Shown: positions 1 through 14,654, counted from the first letter of the stretch. The stretch: DNA of 64,000 bases from Cherax quadricarinatus (GCF_038502225.1 NC_091323.1:20990642-21054641); one strand, 5' to 3'. The notes: a model not told the origin generated them from the sequence alone. Program-made: numbers and translations.

Positions 1-557
1 TCTGAACTATGATTAAAAAATATAAATATAGCATTAGAATTGACAAGATTCCCAAAGTCTATTTATCCATATAAGAGATTTTAACCATCCAATTGATTTT
101 CAAAAATTGAGAAAAGTATCAAACAAGTCCATGGTCGACAGGAATATAATTGAATCTTGTTTCATAAAAAGCAGTTTTGACAATAACATGAATATTTCCT
201 TTGGTTTATATAAATTAGATCCATTTATAATTAATAGAATTTGGGAAGAAATCAATAATACATTGGACAAATAATAATTTTTAAATTTCTTATTTCTTGG
301 GTAGAATAGTTTGTTGGTGGGTTGTATGAAGGACCTGTCTAGTTCGGCCGGCGGGCCTGCTGTCTCGCGTCAGGTGTTTCGTTGATTGTGGGATCTGATA
401 GTGAGGTGTGGGCTACCCCTTTATATACCTTCCTTTGATGCTTTACTTTCATTGTTCCTTGATAATGTGAGTAGTCACGAAAGCGCTTGGAACTTCTCTA
501 TTCTTTCACAGTGGTTGTTTTGCATATTCTGAAATCACCTGTTTACTGTGTTCTTAT

Positions 558-558
<1 letters not shown>
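1..558 (+). mobile_element. Penelope-like retroelement, 3' end with GIY-YIG remnant and terminal repeat
   Basis: Positions 1-273 encode the degraded C-terminus of a Penelope-like polyprotein (IRDFNHPIDFQK, then MVDRNIIESCF and NRIWEEINNTLDK before two TAA stops), colinear with the minus-strand copy at 12362-12682. After the stop comes a non-coding tail with CCTTTATATACC, a TGATAATGTGAGTAGTCACG block and the end TTACTGTGTTCTTATTGC, immediately followed by (AT)n. The same tail recurs at 6290-6600, 12072-12340, 12701-12960 and 13773-13918, which defines the element terminus. The 5' part is outside the window; frame breaks near position 40 show it is dead. Confidence 0.8.

Positions 559-632
<74 letters not shown>
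559..632. repeat. (AT)n microsatellite
   Basis: Dinucleotide array between a Penelope-like terminus and a MITE-like element, with one TACATA interruption near 591. Confidence 0.97.
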
Positions 633-1123
<491 letters not shown>

Positions 1124-1531
1124 AGTAATGTTGGTAGACAGCAACCACCCAGGGAGGTACTACCGTCCTGCCAGATGACTGTGAAACAAAAACCTGTAAC
1201 TGTTTTGCATGATGGTAGGATTGCTGGTTTCTTTTTCTGTCTCATAAACACGCTAGATAACAGGGATATCTTGCTACTCCTACTTACACTTTGGTCACAC
1301 TTCACAGACACGCACATGCATATATATATATACATACATCTAGGTTTTTCTCCTTTTTCTAAATAGCTCTTGTTCCTTTTTATTTCTTCTATTGTCCATG
1401 GGGGAAGTGGAAAAGAATCTTTCCTCCGTAAGCCATGCGTGTCGTATGAGGCGACTAAAATGCCGGGAGCAATGGGCTAGTAACCCCTTCTCCTGTATAC
1501 ATTTACTAAAAAAGAGAAGAAGAAAAACTTT

Positions 1532-4045
1532 ATAAAACTGGGATGCTTAAATGTGCGTGGATGTAGTGCGGATGACAAGAAACAGATGATTGCTGATGTT
1601 ATGAATGAAAAGAAGTTGGATGTCCTGGCTCTAAGCGAAACAAAGCTGAAGGGGGTAGGAGAGTTTCAGTGGGGGGAAATAAATGGGATTAAATCTGGAG
1701 TATCTGAGAGAGTTAGAGCAAAGGAAGGGGTAGCAGTAATGTTAAATGATCAGTTATGGAAGGAGAAAAGAGAATATGAATGTGTAAATTCAAGAATTAT
1801 GTGGATTAAAGTAAAGGTTGGATGCGAGAAGTGGGTCATAATAAGCGTGTATGCACCTGGAGAAGAGAGGAATGCAGAGGAGAGAGAGAGATTTTGGGAG
1901 ATGTTAAGTGAATGTATAGGAGCCTTTGAACCAAGTGAGAGAGTAATTGTGGTAGGGGACCTGAATGCTAAAGTAGGAGAAACTTTTAGAGAGGGTGTGG
2001 TAGGTAAGTTTGGGGTGCCAGGTGTAAATGATAATGGGAGCCCTTTGATTGAACTTTGTATAGAAAGGGGTTTAGTTATAGGTAATACATATTTTAAGAA
2101 AAAGAGGATAAATAAGTATACACGATATGATGTAGGGCGAAATGACAGTAGTTTGTTGGATTATGTATTGGTAGATAAAAGACTGTTGAGTAGACTTCAG
2201 GATGTACATGTTTATAGAGGGGCCACAGATATATCAGATCACTTTCTAGTTGTAGCTACACTGAGAGTAAAAGGTAGATGGGATACAAGGAGAATAGAAG
2301 CATCAGGGAAGAGAGAGGTGAAGGTTTATAAACTAAAAGAGGAGGCAGTTAGGGTAAGATATAAACAGCTATTGGAGGATAGATGGGCTAATGAGAGCAT
2401 AGGCAATGGGGTCGAAGAGGTATGGGGTAGGTTTAAAAATGTAGTGTTAGAGTGTTCTGCAGAAGTTTGTGGTTACAGGAAAGTGGGTGCAGGAGGGAAG
2501 AGGAGTGATTGGTGGAATGATGATGTAAAGAGAGTAGTAAGGGAGAAAAAGTTAGCATATGAGAAGTTTTTACAAAGTAGAAGTGATGCAAGGAGGGAAG
2601 AGTATATGGAGAAAAAGAGAGAGGTTAAGAGAGTGGTGAAGCAATGTAAAAAGAGAGCAAATGAGAGAGTGGGTGAGATGTTATCAACAAATTTTGTTGA
2701 AAATAAGAAAAAGTTTTGGAGTGAGATTAACAAGTTAAGAAAGCCTAGAGAACAAATGGATTTGTCAGTTAAAAATAGGAGAGGAGAGTTATTAAATGGA
2801 GAGTTAGAGGTATTGGGAAGATGGAGGGAATATTTTGAGGAATTGTTAAATGTTGATGAAGATAGGGAAGCTGTGATTTCGTGTATAGGGCAAGGAGGAA
2901 TAACATCTTGTAGGAGTGAGGAAGAGCCAGTTGTGAGTGTGGGGGAAGTTCGTGAGGCAGTAGGTAAAATGAAAGGGGGTAAGGCAGCCGGGATTGATGG
3001 GATAAAGATAGAAATGTTAAAAGCAGGTGGGGATATAGTTTTGGAGTGGTTGGTGCAATTATTTAATAAATGTATGGAAGAGGGTAAGGTACCTAGGGAT
3101 TGGCAGAGAGCATGCATAGTTCCTTTGTATAAAGGCAAAGGGGATAAAAGAGAGTGCAAAAATTATAGGGGGATAAGTCTGTTGAGTGTACCTGGTAAAG
3201 TGTATGGTAGAGTTATAATTGAAAGAATTAAGAGTAAGACGGAGAATAGGATAGCAGATGAACAAGGAGGCTTTAGGAAAGGTAGGGGGTGTGTGGACCA
3301 GGTGTTTACAGTGAAACATATAAGTGAACAGTATTTAGATAAGGCTAGAGAGGTTTTTGTGGCATTTATGGATTCGGAAAAGGCGTATGACAGGGTGGAT
3401 AGGGGGGCAATGTGGCAGATGTTGCAAGTGTATGGTGTAGGAGGTAGGTTACTGAAAGCAGTGAAGAGTTTTTACGAGGATAGTGAGGCTCAAGTTAGAG
3501 TATGTAGGAAAGAGGGAAATTTTTTCCCAGTAAAAGTAGGCCTTAGACAAGGATGTGTGATGTCACCGTGGTTGTTTAATATATTTATAGATGGGGTTGT
3601 AAGAGAAGTAAATGCGAGGGTCTTGGCAAGAGGCGTGGAGTTAAAAGATAAAGAATCACACACAAAGTGGGAGTTGTCACAGCTGCTCTTTGCTGATGAC
3701 ACTGTGCTCTTGGGAGATTCTGAAGAGAAGCTGCAGAGATTGGTGGATGAATTTGGTAGGGTGTGCAAAAGAAGAAAATTAAAGGTGAATACAGGAAAGA
3801 GTAAGGTTATGAGGATAACAAAAAGATTAGGTGATGAAAGATTGAATATCAGATTGGAGGGAGAGAGTATGGAGGAGGTGAACGTATTCAGATATTTGGG
3901 AGTGGACGTGTCAGCGGATGGGTCTATGAAAGATGAGGTGAATCATAGAATTGATGAGGGAAAAAGAGTGAGTGGTGCACTTAGGAGTCTGTGGAGACAA
4001 AGAACTTTGTCCTTGGAGGCAAAGAGGGGAATGTATGAGAGATAG
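1532..4045 (+). pseudogene. RTE-like endonuclease/reverse transcriptase ORF (main part, frameshifted at 3' end)
   Basis: The open frame encodes about 835 residues. An N-terminal apurinic-type endonuclease is visible as LNVRG, LALSETKL (catalytic Glu), ISVYAPG, VVGDLNAKVG, LLDYVLVDKRL and ISDHFLVV. The reverse transcriptase follows with [80 protein letters not shown] and the catalytic LLFADDTVLLG. The element needs these to nick DNA and copy its RNA. The start is uncertain: the frame is open upstream of the GTG at 1553 to about 1532 and no good ATG lies before the endonuclease. At about 4040 the frame hits TAG; the other copies show this is a one-base loss, after which the protein continues in the next frame to 4455. 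Apart from that lesion the copy is nearly intact, so it is young. Confidence 0.85.
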
Positions 4046-4455
4046 TTTTACCAACGCTCTTATATGGGTGTGAAGCGTGGGTGATGAATGTTGCAGCGAG
4101 GAGAAGGCTGGAGGCAGTGGAGATGTCATGTCTGAGGGCAATGTGTGGTGTGAATATAATGCAGAGAATTCGTAGTTTGGAAGTTAGGAGGTGCGGGATT
4201 ACCAAAACTGTTGTCCAGAGGGCTGAGGAAGGGTTGTTGAGGTGGTTCGGACATGTAGAGAGAATGGAGCGAAACAGAATGACTTCAAGAGTGTATCAGT
4301 CTGTAGTGGAAGGAAGGCGGGGTAGGGGTCGGCCTAGGAAGGGTTGGAGGGAGGGGGTAAAGGAGGTTTTGTGTGCGAGGGGCTTGGACTTCCAGCAGGC
4401 ATGCGTGAGCGTGTTTGATAGGAGTGAATGGAGACAAATGGTTTTTAATACTTGA
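4046..4455 (+). pseudogene. RTE-like reverse transcriptase C-terminal segment (after frameshift)
   Basis: This continues the main ORF in a shifted frame. It encodes the conserved C-terminal region found in this LINE family: LLYGCEAW-like start, NVAARRRLEAVEMSCLRAM, LRWFGHVERM, GRRGRGRPRKGW and a terminal FDRSEWRQMV before TGA at 4453-4455. The H-V-E-R-M and R-G-R-P segments recur in the copies at 6756-7220 and 28359-28910. The fragment cannot be expressed without the upstream frame and has no start of its own; it is one gene with the 1532-4045 segment, broken by a single-base deletion. Confidence 0.82.
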
Positions 4456-4715
4456 CGTGCTGTTGGAGTGTGAGCAAAGTAACATTTATGAAGGGATTCA
4501 GGGAAACCGGCAGGCCGGACTTGAGTCCTGGAGATGGGAAGTACAGTGCCTGCACTCTGAAGGAGGGGTGTTAATGTTGCAGTTTAAAAACTGTAGTGTA
4601 AAGCACCCTTCTGGCAAGACAGTGATGGAGTGAATGATGGTGAAAGTTTTTCTTTTTCGGGCCACCCTGCCTTGGTGGGAATCGGCCAGTGTGATAATAA
4701 AATAAATAAATAAAT

Positions 4716-4720
<5 letters not shown>

Positions 4721-4783
<63 letters not shown>
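4721..4783. repeat. (AT)n microsatellite at the RTE 3' tail
   Basis: The array grows directly out of the (AATA)n tail of the LINE. Confidence 0.96.
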
Positions 4784-4788
<5 letters not shown>

Positions 4789-4819
4789 CCTTGTAATGAA
4801 TGTAGATGTAAATAAATAA

Positions 4820-4945
4820 CAAAAAGGCACAAAGGCACAATACCGTGACTGGAACGATACACAAATAACCCGCACATAAAAGAGAGAAGCTTACGACGAC
4901 GTTTCGGTCCGACTTGGACCATTGACAAAGTCAATGTGTATTGTG
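4820..4945 (-). repeat. GGACC-GAAAC hairpin-family repeat, single arm
   Basis: On the minus strand it reads CAATGGTCCAAGTCGGACCG then AAACGTCGTCGTAAGCTTCT and a tail GGGTTATTTGTGTATCGTTC. The GGTCC-AAGTC-GGACC segment forms a small stem-loop followed by GAAAC. The same sequence occurs inverted at 21439-21592 and 54430-54605 and as a single arm at 33265-33350. It may be a Penelope-like 3' region with a degraded hammerhead ribozyme. Confidence 0.6.
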
Positions 4946-5085
4946 TAATGTAGATGTTATTTCCAGTAAGGTTGGCAAATGACTGCTAAATGAAACTTGT
5001 CACGCACTCCAATCATTAGTCACTGAATGAAATTACTTGATACGGTGACAAGATAATTATTCGTTCTGAAGTATTATCGTGTGTG

Positions 5086-5725
5086 TGTGTACTCACCTAG
5101 TTGTGGTTGCAGGGTTCGATTCTCAGTTCCTGGCCCCTCCTCTTTGCTGGCCGCTACTGGGTCACTCTTCCCGCTCCATGAGCTTTATAATACCTCTTCT
5201 TAAAGCTATGTATGGATCCTGAGTCCACTTCATCACTTCTCAGACTATTCCACTTCATGACAACTCTGTGAATGAAGAAATATTTCCTAACATCCCTGTG
5301 ATTCACCTGAGTCTTCAACTTCCAACTGTGACCCCTTGTTGCTGTGTCCCATCTCTGAAACATTCTGCCTTTGTCCACCTTGTTAATTCCTCTAAGTATT
5401 TTGTATGTTATCATATAATCCCTGTATCTCCCGTCCTCCAGTGTCGTCAGGTCGATTTCTCTTAACCTCTCCTCGTAGGACATACCCTTAGCTCCGGGAC
5501 CAGTCTAGTTGCAATCCTTTGCACTTTCTCTAGTGTCCTTACGTGCTTGGCTAGGTGTGGGTTCCAAACTGGTGCTGCATATTCCAATATGGGCCCAACG
5601 TAAACAGTGTACAGTGTCCTGAACGATTCCTTATTAAGATGTCGGAATGCTGTTCTTAGGTTTGCTAGACGCCAGTGTCCTGATTCAGCAGTTGTTTGGT
5701 CGATGTGCGCCTCAAGAGATGTGCT

Positions 5726-5726
<1 letters not shown>
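5086..5726 (-). mobile_element. CR1-like LINE fragment (RT C-terminus and 3' end)
   Basis: Reading the minus strand, the fragment starts at an abrupt junction with (GT)n and encodes HLNKESFRTLYTVYVGPILE, YAAPVWNPHL, KVQRIATRLVPEL, YEERLREIDLTTLEDGR and KYFFIHRVVMKWNSL, then a 3' region ending in ACCACAACTAGGTGAGTAC and a short (AC)n tail. These are the conserved C-terminal motifs of CR1/L2-type reverse transcriptases. One frame break lies between 5462 and 5483. Homologous pieces are at 15800, 22255, 43845, 52816, 55341 and 58105. Confidence 0.82.

Positions 5727-5810
<84 letters not shown>
5727..5810. repeat. (GT)n microsatellite
   Basis: An 84 bp array lying between the truncated 5' end of a CR1-like fragment and MITE copy 2. 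Confidence 0.97.
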
Positions 5811-5812
<2 letters not shown>

Positions 5813-6186
5813 GTGCCGAATAGGTAAAACTTGCGATTTTGGCTTAAACAGAAGCGCTCTTCTTACGGAATAAAGCAAGTGAAAATTTATCTATGTAATA
5901 ATTTCGCAAAAATCATTCTGAAACCAAAGAAAGAAATATATTTGATTGCGCTTATTAAATTATTGTAAACTTATCTAAAAGATATTTAGTTTGATCAGGC
6001 TAAATTAAATTGCGCTTGTTACAATAAGGTTAGGTAAGATTTCTAAGGCTCATCTGGTACAAAATTTTAATTTTTGCATTAACATAAATGAAAAAAAAAG
6101 TCCTTAAAAGCATGAGAAATTTTAGAAAAGACTTAATTTTCAACGAATTCTTGCTAATTGACCAGTCTTACGTATTCGGCAAGACA
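5809..6186 (-). mobile_element. MITE-like element, copy 2 (B-to-A orientation)
   Basis: It begins TGTCGTGCCGAATAGGTAAA and ends TATTCGGCAAGACA with the same internal blocks as copy 1 in reverse order. The left flank is (GT)n rather than (TA)n. The A end carries one TIR substitution (CGGCAAG for CGGCACG). Confidence 0.78.
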
Positions 6187-6195
6187 TTACATAAG

Positions 6196-6203
<8 letters not shown>

Positions 6204-6290
<87 letters not shown>
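6204..6290. repeat. (TA)n microsatellite
   Basis: Array between MITE copy 2 and a Penelope-like inverted repeat. Confidence 0.97.
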
Positions 6291-6293
<3 letters not shown>

Positions 6294-6596
6294 AAACAAC
6301 CACTCTGAAAGAATACAGAAATTCCAAGCGCTTTCGTGACTACTCACATTATCAAGGAACTATGAAAGTAAAGCATCCAAAGAAGCTATATAAGGGGTCT
6401 GGCCGGCACCTCACTATCAGATCCCACAACGGTTTAAACACCTGATGCGCGCCGACCCCTTATATAGCTTCTTTGGATGCTTTACTTTCATAGTTCCTTG
6501 ATAATGTGAGTAGTCACGAAAGCGCTTGGAATTTCTCTATTCTTTCAGAGTGGTTGTTTTGCATATTCTGAAATCACCTGTTTACTGTGATCTTAT

Positions 6597-6599
<3 letters not shown>
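6290..6599. mobile_element. Penelope-like termini in head-to-head inverted arrangement
   Basis: Arms 6290-6399 and 6454-6563 are near-perfect inverted copies of about 110 bp (GCAAAACAACCACTCTGAAA at the outer end, TATATAAGGGGTC at the inner end) around a 54 bp spacer that contains CACTATCAGATCCCACAACG. The right arm continues as AAATCACCTGTTTACTGTGA up to TTATTGC and then (AT)n, as in the copy at 1-558. TATATAAGG may be the promoter TATA-like element of the terminal repeat. Arms in inverted orientation are known for Penelope-like elements, whose copies often carry rearranged terminal repeats. Confidence 0.75.

Positions 6600-6689
<90 letters not shown>
6600..6689. repeat. (AT)n microsatellite with ACATACACA interruption
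   Basis: Array between the Penelope-like terminus and the 3' end of an inverted RTE-like copy. Confidence 0.96.

Positions 6690-9137
<2,448 letters not shown>

Positions 9138-9178
<41 letters not shown>
9138..9178. repeat. (GA)n microsatellite
   Basis: About 20 GA units within a longer purine-rich stretch (9000-9180). Confidence 0.95.
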
Positions 9179-10101
9179 AAACGTAACAATTTATCAACCA
9201 AAAATTTTAGTGCTATAGTGAATAGAAATGTCTGTCACATTACAGATAACACGATCCAGATACAAGCAAAACATTACCATTAATCTATACTACATCACAA
9301 TTCGTTGCAAGTTGCACGCCCTAAAACTCACCAAATCTTGACAAAAGGGAAAATCCCCGATTTTTAGGCACAAAAAACTTTTTTTTTTGTATTGCAGGTT
9401 CATATTTGAGAGCAAACACTACGACCCTACAAGTTATTTAAAATCAACATTTTAAAAGGAATATAGATAAATTACGGGGAAAAAATATTGATATTAAAAA
9501 AAATTAAAATGGAATAACGAATAACTTAAATGTTGTAAGAGACGCTAAAGAAGAAGAAAAAAAAATCGGGAAAATTTTAATTGCTACTTCAGGATTTCAC
9601 ATTTCAAAATTTTCAAATCAAAAATTAAAAAAAAAAATTACCATATAATGAACAAGTAAAAAACAGCGAGATTATTGAATTCATACGTAAAAAAAAATCC
9701 GTATTAGAAGAGTGAAAAAGATTTCAACTGGGAGGGAAACGAAGAGAGGAGAAAGTGAGGGGAAACCTCCCCGAGGGAACACTTGAGCCTAGACGAGCTA
9801 GAGGTGAACCAAGATTCTTAATGAAGGAGAAGATAGTGAGATCTGAATACACAAGATATGTGGGCGAAGGAATTCCTGCCCCCCTGAACTTCTGCCTGAA
9901 TACGAAGAAATAAATTTGGATATATAGAAGGGAGAGGGAGGAAGTGAGGGAGATGGTGAGGGGGTAAAGGTGAAGAAGAGAGGGAGAGAGTGAATGTGGT
10001 TGTGTGTGTATTTTACACCTAAATGTAACTTGGCTGGGATTTTAGGAAAACTCACAATTGCTGCCACACACAAGACCTCAGTTCGATTTCCCAATACACA
10101 C

Positions 10102-10107
<6 letters not shown>
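9179..10107. other. AT-rich unassigned sequence
   Basis: Many A-runs (9360-9720), then GA-rich sequence to about 9990. I see no ORF with protein-like composition and no repeat shared with other parts of the window. Confidence 0.5.

Positions 10108-10188
<81 letters not shown>
10108..10188. repeat. (AT)n microsatellite
   Basis: Array directly upstream of MITE copy 3. Confidence 0.97.

Positions 10189-11026
<838 letters not shown>

Positions 11027-11110
<84 letters not shown>
11027..11110. repeat. (TA)n microsatellite
   Basis: Array directly upstream of MITE copy 4, preceded by ACACACACA. Confidence 0.97.
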
Positions 11111-11114
<4 letters not shown>

Positions 11115-11509
11115 GTGCCGAATAGGTAAAACTGATCATTTAGTAAGAACTCATTAAAAATTAAGTCCTTTCTAAAATTTTCTCTTATTCGTGTAAAGAT
11201 ATATTTTACTCATTTATGTTAATGTAAAAATCAATAATTTTGTTCCAAAAGAATCTTAGAAAACCTACCTAACCTTCATATAACAAGCACAATTTAATTT
11301 AACCTAATTCAACTAAATATATTTTAGACAAGTTTACAAAAAAATTAATAATCAGCAAATACAATGAAATATATTTTTTCGTTAGGTTCAGAATGATTTT
11401 TGAGAAATTATTGCATACAGAAATTTTCGCTTGCCTTATTCGGCAAGAAGAGCGTTGCTATTTGTGCTATTTCAGACAAAATAACAAGTTTTCCCTATTC
11501 GGCACGACA
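11111..11509 (+). mobile_element. MITE-like element, copy 4 (A-to-B, divergent)
   Basis: It starts TGTCGTGCCGAATAGGTAAA and ends CCCTATTCGGCACGACA. It is a sub-family variant: the B side reads TTGCCTTATTCGGCAAGAAG in place of the CCTATATGGCAAGATG of copies 1 and 3, which creates an internal CTTGCC/GGCAAG palindrome. Confidence 0.8.
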
Positions 11510-11534
11510 AATATATATATATATATATATATTA
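11510..11534. repeat. Short (AT)n
   Basis: About 12 units joining MITE copy 4 to the non-autonomous LINE derivative. Confidence 0.9.
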
Positions 11535-11980
11535 CAGACAGCAACCGCCCACGGAGGTACTACCGTCCTGCCAAGTGAGTGTAAAACGAAAGCCTGTAAT
11601 TGGTTTACACGATGGTACGATTGCTGGTGTCCATTTTTCTGTCTCTTGATCATGCAAGATTTCAGGTATGTCTTGCTACGTCTACTTACACTTAGGTCAC
11701 ACTACACATACATGTACAAGCATATATACACACAAACCTATGGGTTTTCTTCTATTTTCATTCTAGTTCTTATTCTTGTTTATTTCCTCTTATCTCCATG
11801 GGGAAGTGGAACAGAATTCTTCCTCCGTAAGCCATGCGTGTTGTAAGAGGTGACTAAAATGCCGGGAGCAAGGGGCTAGTAACCCCTTCTCCTGTATAAA
11901 TTACTAAATTTAAAAGGAGAAACTTTTGTTTTTCCTTTTGGGCCACCCTGCCTCGGTGGGATACGGCAGGTTTGTTGAAT
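11535..11980 (+). mobile_element. Non-autonomous RTE derivative: LINE 5' region fused to LINE 3' tail
   Basis: The first ~370 bp align with the 5' untranslated region of the LINE at 1136-1510 (ACAGACAGCAACCGCCCACG, TCCTCCGTAAGCCATGCGTG, TGCCGGGAGCAAGGGGCTAG, CCCCTTCTCCTGTATA). It then jumps to the LINE 3' end (GGGCCACCCTGCCTCGGTGG) with the whole ORF missing, and ends in (AT)n. That is the structure of a short element mobilised in trans by the LINE machinery. Confidence 0.75.
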
Positions 11981-11982
11981 AA

Positions 11983-12071
<89 letters not shown>
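11981..12071. repeat. (AT)n microsatellite
   Basis: Array joining the LINE derivative to an inverted Penelope-like terminus. Confidence 0.97.
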
Positions 12072-12075
<4 letters not shown>

Positions 12076-12724
12076 AAAACAACCACTCTGAAAGAATAGA
12101 GAAATTCCAAGCGCTTTCGTGACTACTCACATTATCAAGGAACTATGAAAGTAAAGCATCCAAGGAAGCTATATAAGGGGTCTGGCCAACACCTCACTAT
12201 CAGATCCCACAACGGTTAAACACCTGACGCGCGCCGACCCAACTTGGATAGGTCCTTTGCACAACTCACCGACAAAATATTCTACCCAAGAAAATTTAAA
12301 AATTATTATTTGTCCAGTGTATTATTAAATTCTTCCCAAATTCTATTAATTATAAATGGATCTAATTTATATAAAACCAAAAGGAAATATTCATATTATT
12401 GTCAAAACTGCTTTTTATGAAACAAGATTCAATTATATTCCTGTCGACCATGGACTTGCTTGATACTACTTTCTCAACTTTTTGAAAATCAATTGGATGG
12501 TTAAAATCTCTTACATGAATAAATAGAGCATTGGAATCTTGTCCAGTTCTAATGCTATATTTATGTTGTTTTAATCTTAGTTCGAGATTTTTACCAGTTT
12601 GACCGTAATAAACTTTATCGCAAATTTTACAAGGAATCTTATAGACACATCCATCAGCATTTTGGGGGGAATTCTTTATCAAAAGTTTTTTTTTACTGTA
12701 TCACCTGTTTACTGTGATCTTATT

Positions 12725-12728
<4 letters not shown>
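12072..12728 (-). mobile_element. Penelope-like retroelement, 3' part, minus strand
   Basis: Read on the minus strand it holds GIY-YIG coding sequence (12306-12690), a non-coding tail with CACCTCACTATCAGATCCCA and TATATAAGGG (plus-strand sense), and the conserved end block. The 5' side is cut at about 12695 and joined to another terminus fragment, TCACCTGTTTACTGTGATCT, that abuts (AT)n. The plus-strand counterpart is at 1-558. Confidence 0.8.
12362..12682 (-). pseudogene. GIY-YIG endonuclease domain of a Penelope-like element (truncated)
   Basis: The 106-residue frame contains VYKIPCKICDKVYYGQTGK, the GIY-YIG core in its Penelope form (Y-K-I-P-C then V-Y-Y-G-Q-T), followed by LELRLKQHKYSIRTG, the histidine region HVRDFNHPIDF and the glutamate region NIIESCF. 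In Penelope-like elements this nuclease follows the reverse transcriptase and makes the target nick. Compared with the copy at 1-273 a frameshift near 12375 replaces the true C-terminus, and the reverse transcriptase domain is absent. The methionine used is arbitrary; upstream sequence is lost. Confidence 0.85.
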
Positions 12729-12800
<72 letters not shown>

Positions 12801-12827
12801 GCAATAAGATCACAGTAAACAGGTGAA
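12701..12827. repeat. Inverted Penelope-like ends around an (AT)n core
   Basis: TCACCTGTTTACTGTGATCT plus TATTGCGC (12701-12728) is repeated in inverted form at 12800-12827 with an (AT)n array between. Two element ends therefore face each other across the microsatellite. Confidence 0.85.
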
Positions 12828-12841
12828 ATCAAAATATGGAA

Positions 12842-12962
12842 AACAACCATTGTGAAAGAATAGTGAATCTCCAAGCGCCCTCGTGACTTCTCACATTATC
12901 AAGGATAATGTGAGAAGTCACGAGGCCGCTTGGAGATTCACTCTTCTTTCAGGATGGTTGTG
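12842..12962. repeat. Penelope-like terminus hairpin, 60 bp arms, 3 nt loop
   Basis: Arm 12842-12900 (AACAACCATTGTGAAAGAAT to CTTCTCACATTATC) pairs with 12904-12962 with only AAG between them. The sequence is the distal part of the Penelope-like terminal repeat. Confidence 0.85.
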
Positions 12963-12966
12963 TTGT

Positions 12967-13496
<530 letters not shown>

Positions 13497-13516
13497 TTAT
13501 ATATATATATATATAT

Positions 13517-13560
<44 letters not shown>
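13497..13560. repeat. (AT)n microsatellite with TTATA slips
   Basis: Three short arrays separated by ATTATA. Confidence 0.95.
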
Positions 13561-13561
<1 letters not shown>

Positions 13562-13750
13562 ATATTATTGTACCCACGGAGCAAGTGGTATTGATCAATA
13601 ACAACATTGCACTAGCCAAGGAGTCGAACCCATGCTGTTTTGGCCCGCCTCATAGTGAGAGAAAACGCATGATGCTTTAGACTACAAGACCACTAGTGGT
13701 CTAAAGAGTTATGCGTTTTCTCTCCTTGGCTTGTGCAGTGTTGTTATTGA
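13561..13750. mobile_element. tRNA-derived SINE (minus strand) with partial inverted copy
   Basis: The minus strand has a B-box-like GGGTTCGACTCC (about 13618-13629) downstream of an A-box-like TGGTCTTGTAGTCTAAAG, then the tail TTGTTATTGATCAATACCAC. Sequence 13702-13750 is an inverted partial copy of the same element (GCGTTTTCTCTCCTTGGCTT, GTTGTTATTGAT), centred on the palindrome GACCACTAGTGGTC at 13688-13701. The same family is at 51575-51680 and 51835-51937. Confidence 0.7.
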
Positions 13751-13772
13751 TATATATATATATATATAATGT

Positions 13773-13888
13773 ATGCAAAGCAGCCACTGTGAGAGAAATT
13801 CCAAGCGCTTTCGTGACTACTCACATTACTGATAATGTGAGTAATCACGAAAGCGTTTGGGACTTCTCTCACATTGGTTGTTTTGCAT
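13773..13888. repeat. Penelope-like terminus hairpin, 56 bp arms, 4 nt loop
   Basis: Arms 13773-13828 and 13833-13888 carry the CCAAGCGCTTTCGTGACTAC block in opposite orientation. The right side continues into the ATTCTGAAATCACCTGTTTA end and (AT)n at 13918. Confidence 0.82.
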
Positions 13889-13915
13889 ATTCTGAAATCA
13901 CCTGTTTACTGTGAT

Positions 13916-13917
<2 letters not shown>

Positions 13918-14005
<88 letters not shown>
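13918..14005. repeat. (AT)n microsatellite
   Basis: Array directly after the Penelope-like end. Confidence 0.97.
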
Positions 14006-14008
<3 letters not shown>

Positions 14009-14345
14009 GCACGATACAGGCGCGGACAGGCTATCTTTACAATGCAAGACAAGCCACGGTATATGAAAATCTAGACCTCCAGATATTTAACACGTCTCCG
14101 TGCGTCATCAGGAGCTACGCAATGTTGCAAGAGTAGCAACAGGTGGAAAGAAAGGAAGTTTTCTTAGAGCAAGGTAGCGTAGTGAACTGGTTGGCATCAC
14201 AATGCTACCTTGCTCTGAAAAAAACTTCCTCTCATTCCACCTCTCTTGCCAGGGTATGACCTCAAACATACAAGTCCAGCACATACAGAAGTGCTGTCTG
14301 TAAATTCCTCCTTTTGGAAGCTTCGTGTCTCTGTGGAACAGCAAT
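14006..14345. repeat. Interspersed repeat with internal hairpin
   Basis: The first part (ATGCAAGACAAGCC, GTGCGTCATCAGGAGCTA, GCAATGTTGCAA) recurs at 51181-51310, also directly after (AT)n. An inverted repeat follows, arms 14153-14178 and 14204-14230 (AGCAAGGTAGC / GCTACCTTGCT). The family is unidentified; the position beside (AT)n suggests another element end. Confidence 0.55.
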
Positions 14346-14654
14346 GTTGGACTTGCTATATGTTAGGACTACTGTCGGAGTCCCTGTCCATTCTTTTGTA
14401 TTCACACACGAGTATGTTTGCAGGAACTGTTCTAAACTATGTACGTACGAATATGCATACTTTCAGCGGATGAGAATGAATACACATTATATATGCTTGG
14501 ATGGTACGAGAATGTGTGCTGATTCAGAGTTGGGAAGAATAGACAGAATTCCTTGGATCGAGAGCCCTTCATCGTCATTAAGGTGAATTACTCATCCCTG
14601 CAGTGATGGTTAATTCACTGTAGGGTCTCTGCGTTATCTCTGGCTGCTCTTCCG

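Larger units (their letters stand above)
1136..4720 (+). mobile_element. RTE-like non-LTR retrotransposon, nearly full length
   Basis: The element starts at AGACAGCAACCACCCAGGGA, shared with the start of the derivative at 11535, and ends in TAATAAAATAAATAAATAAA before (AT)n. It comprises a ~400 bp 5' untranslated region, one long ORF (endonuclease plus reverse transcriptase) and a ~260 bp 3' untranslated region containing CACCCTGCCTTGGTGGGAAT, which recurs in every other copy here. A single ORF in a 3.6 kb element with an (AATA)n tail fits the RTE group; the clade is an inference. Partial copies are at 6695-8253, 28027-28900, 33480-33900, 41500-41800 and 50690-51115. Confidence 0.85.

Noticed and set aside
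2473..3159. 228-residue minus-strand frame
   Set aside because: Antisense shadow of the RTE reverse transcriptase; A/G-rich codons leave the opposite strand open.
14095..14125. CTGATGA on the minus strand as a hammerhead core (also at 51271-51295)
   Set aside because: No stem II closing onto GAAA follows in either copy.
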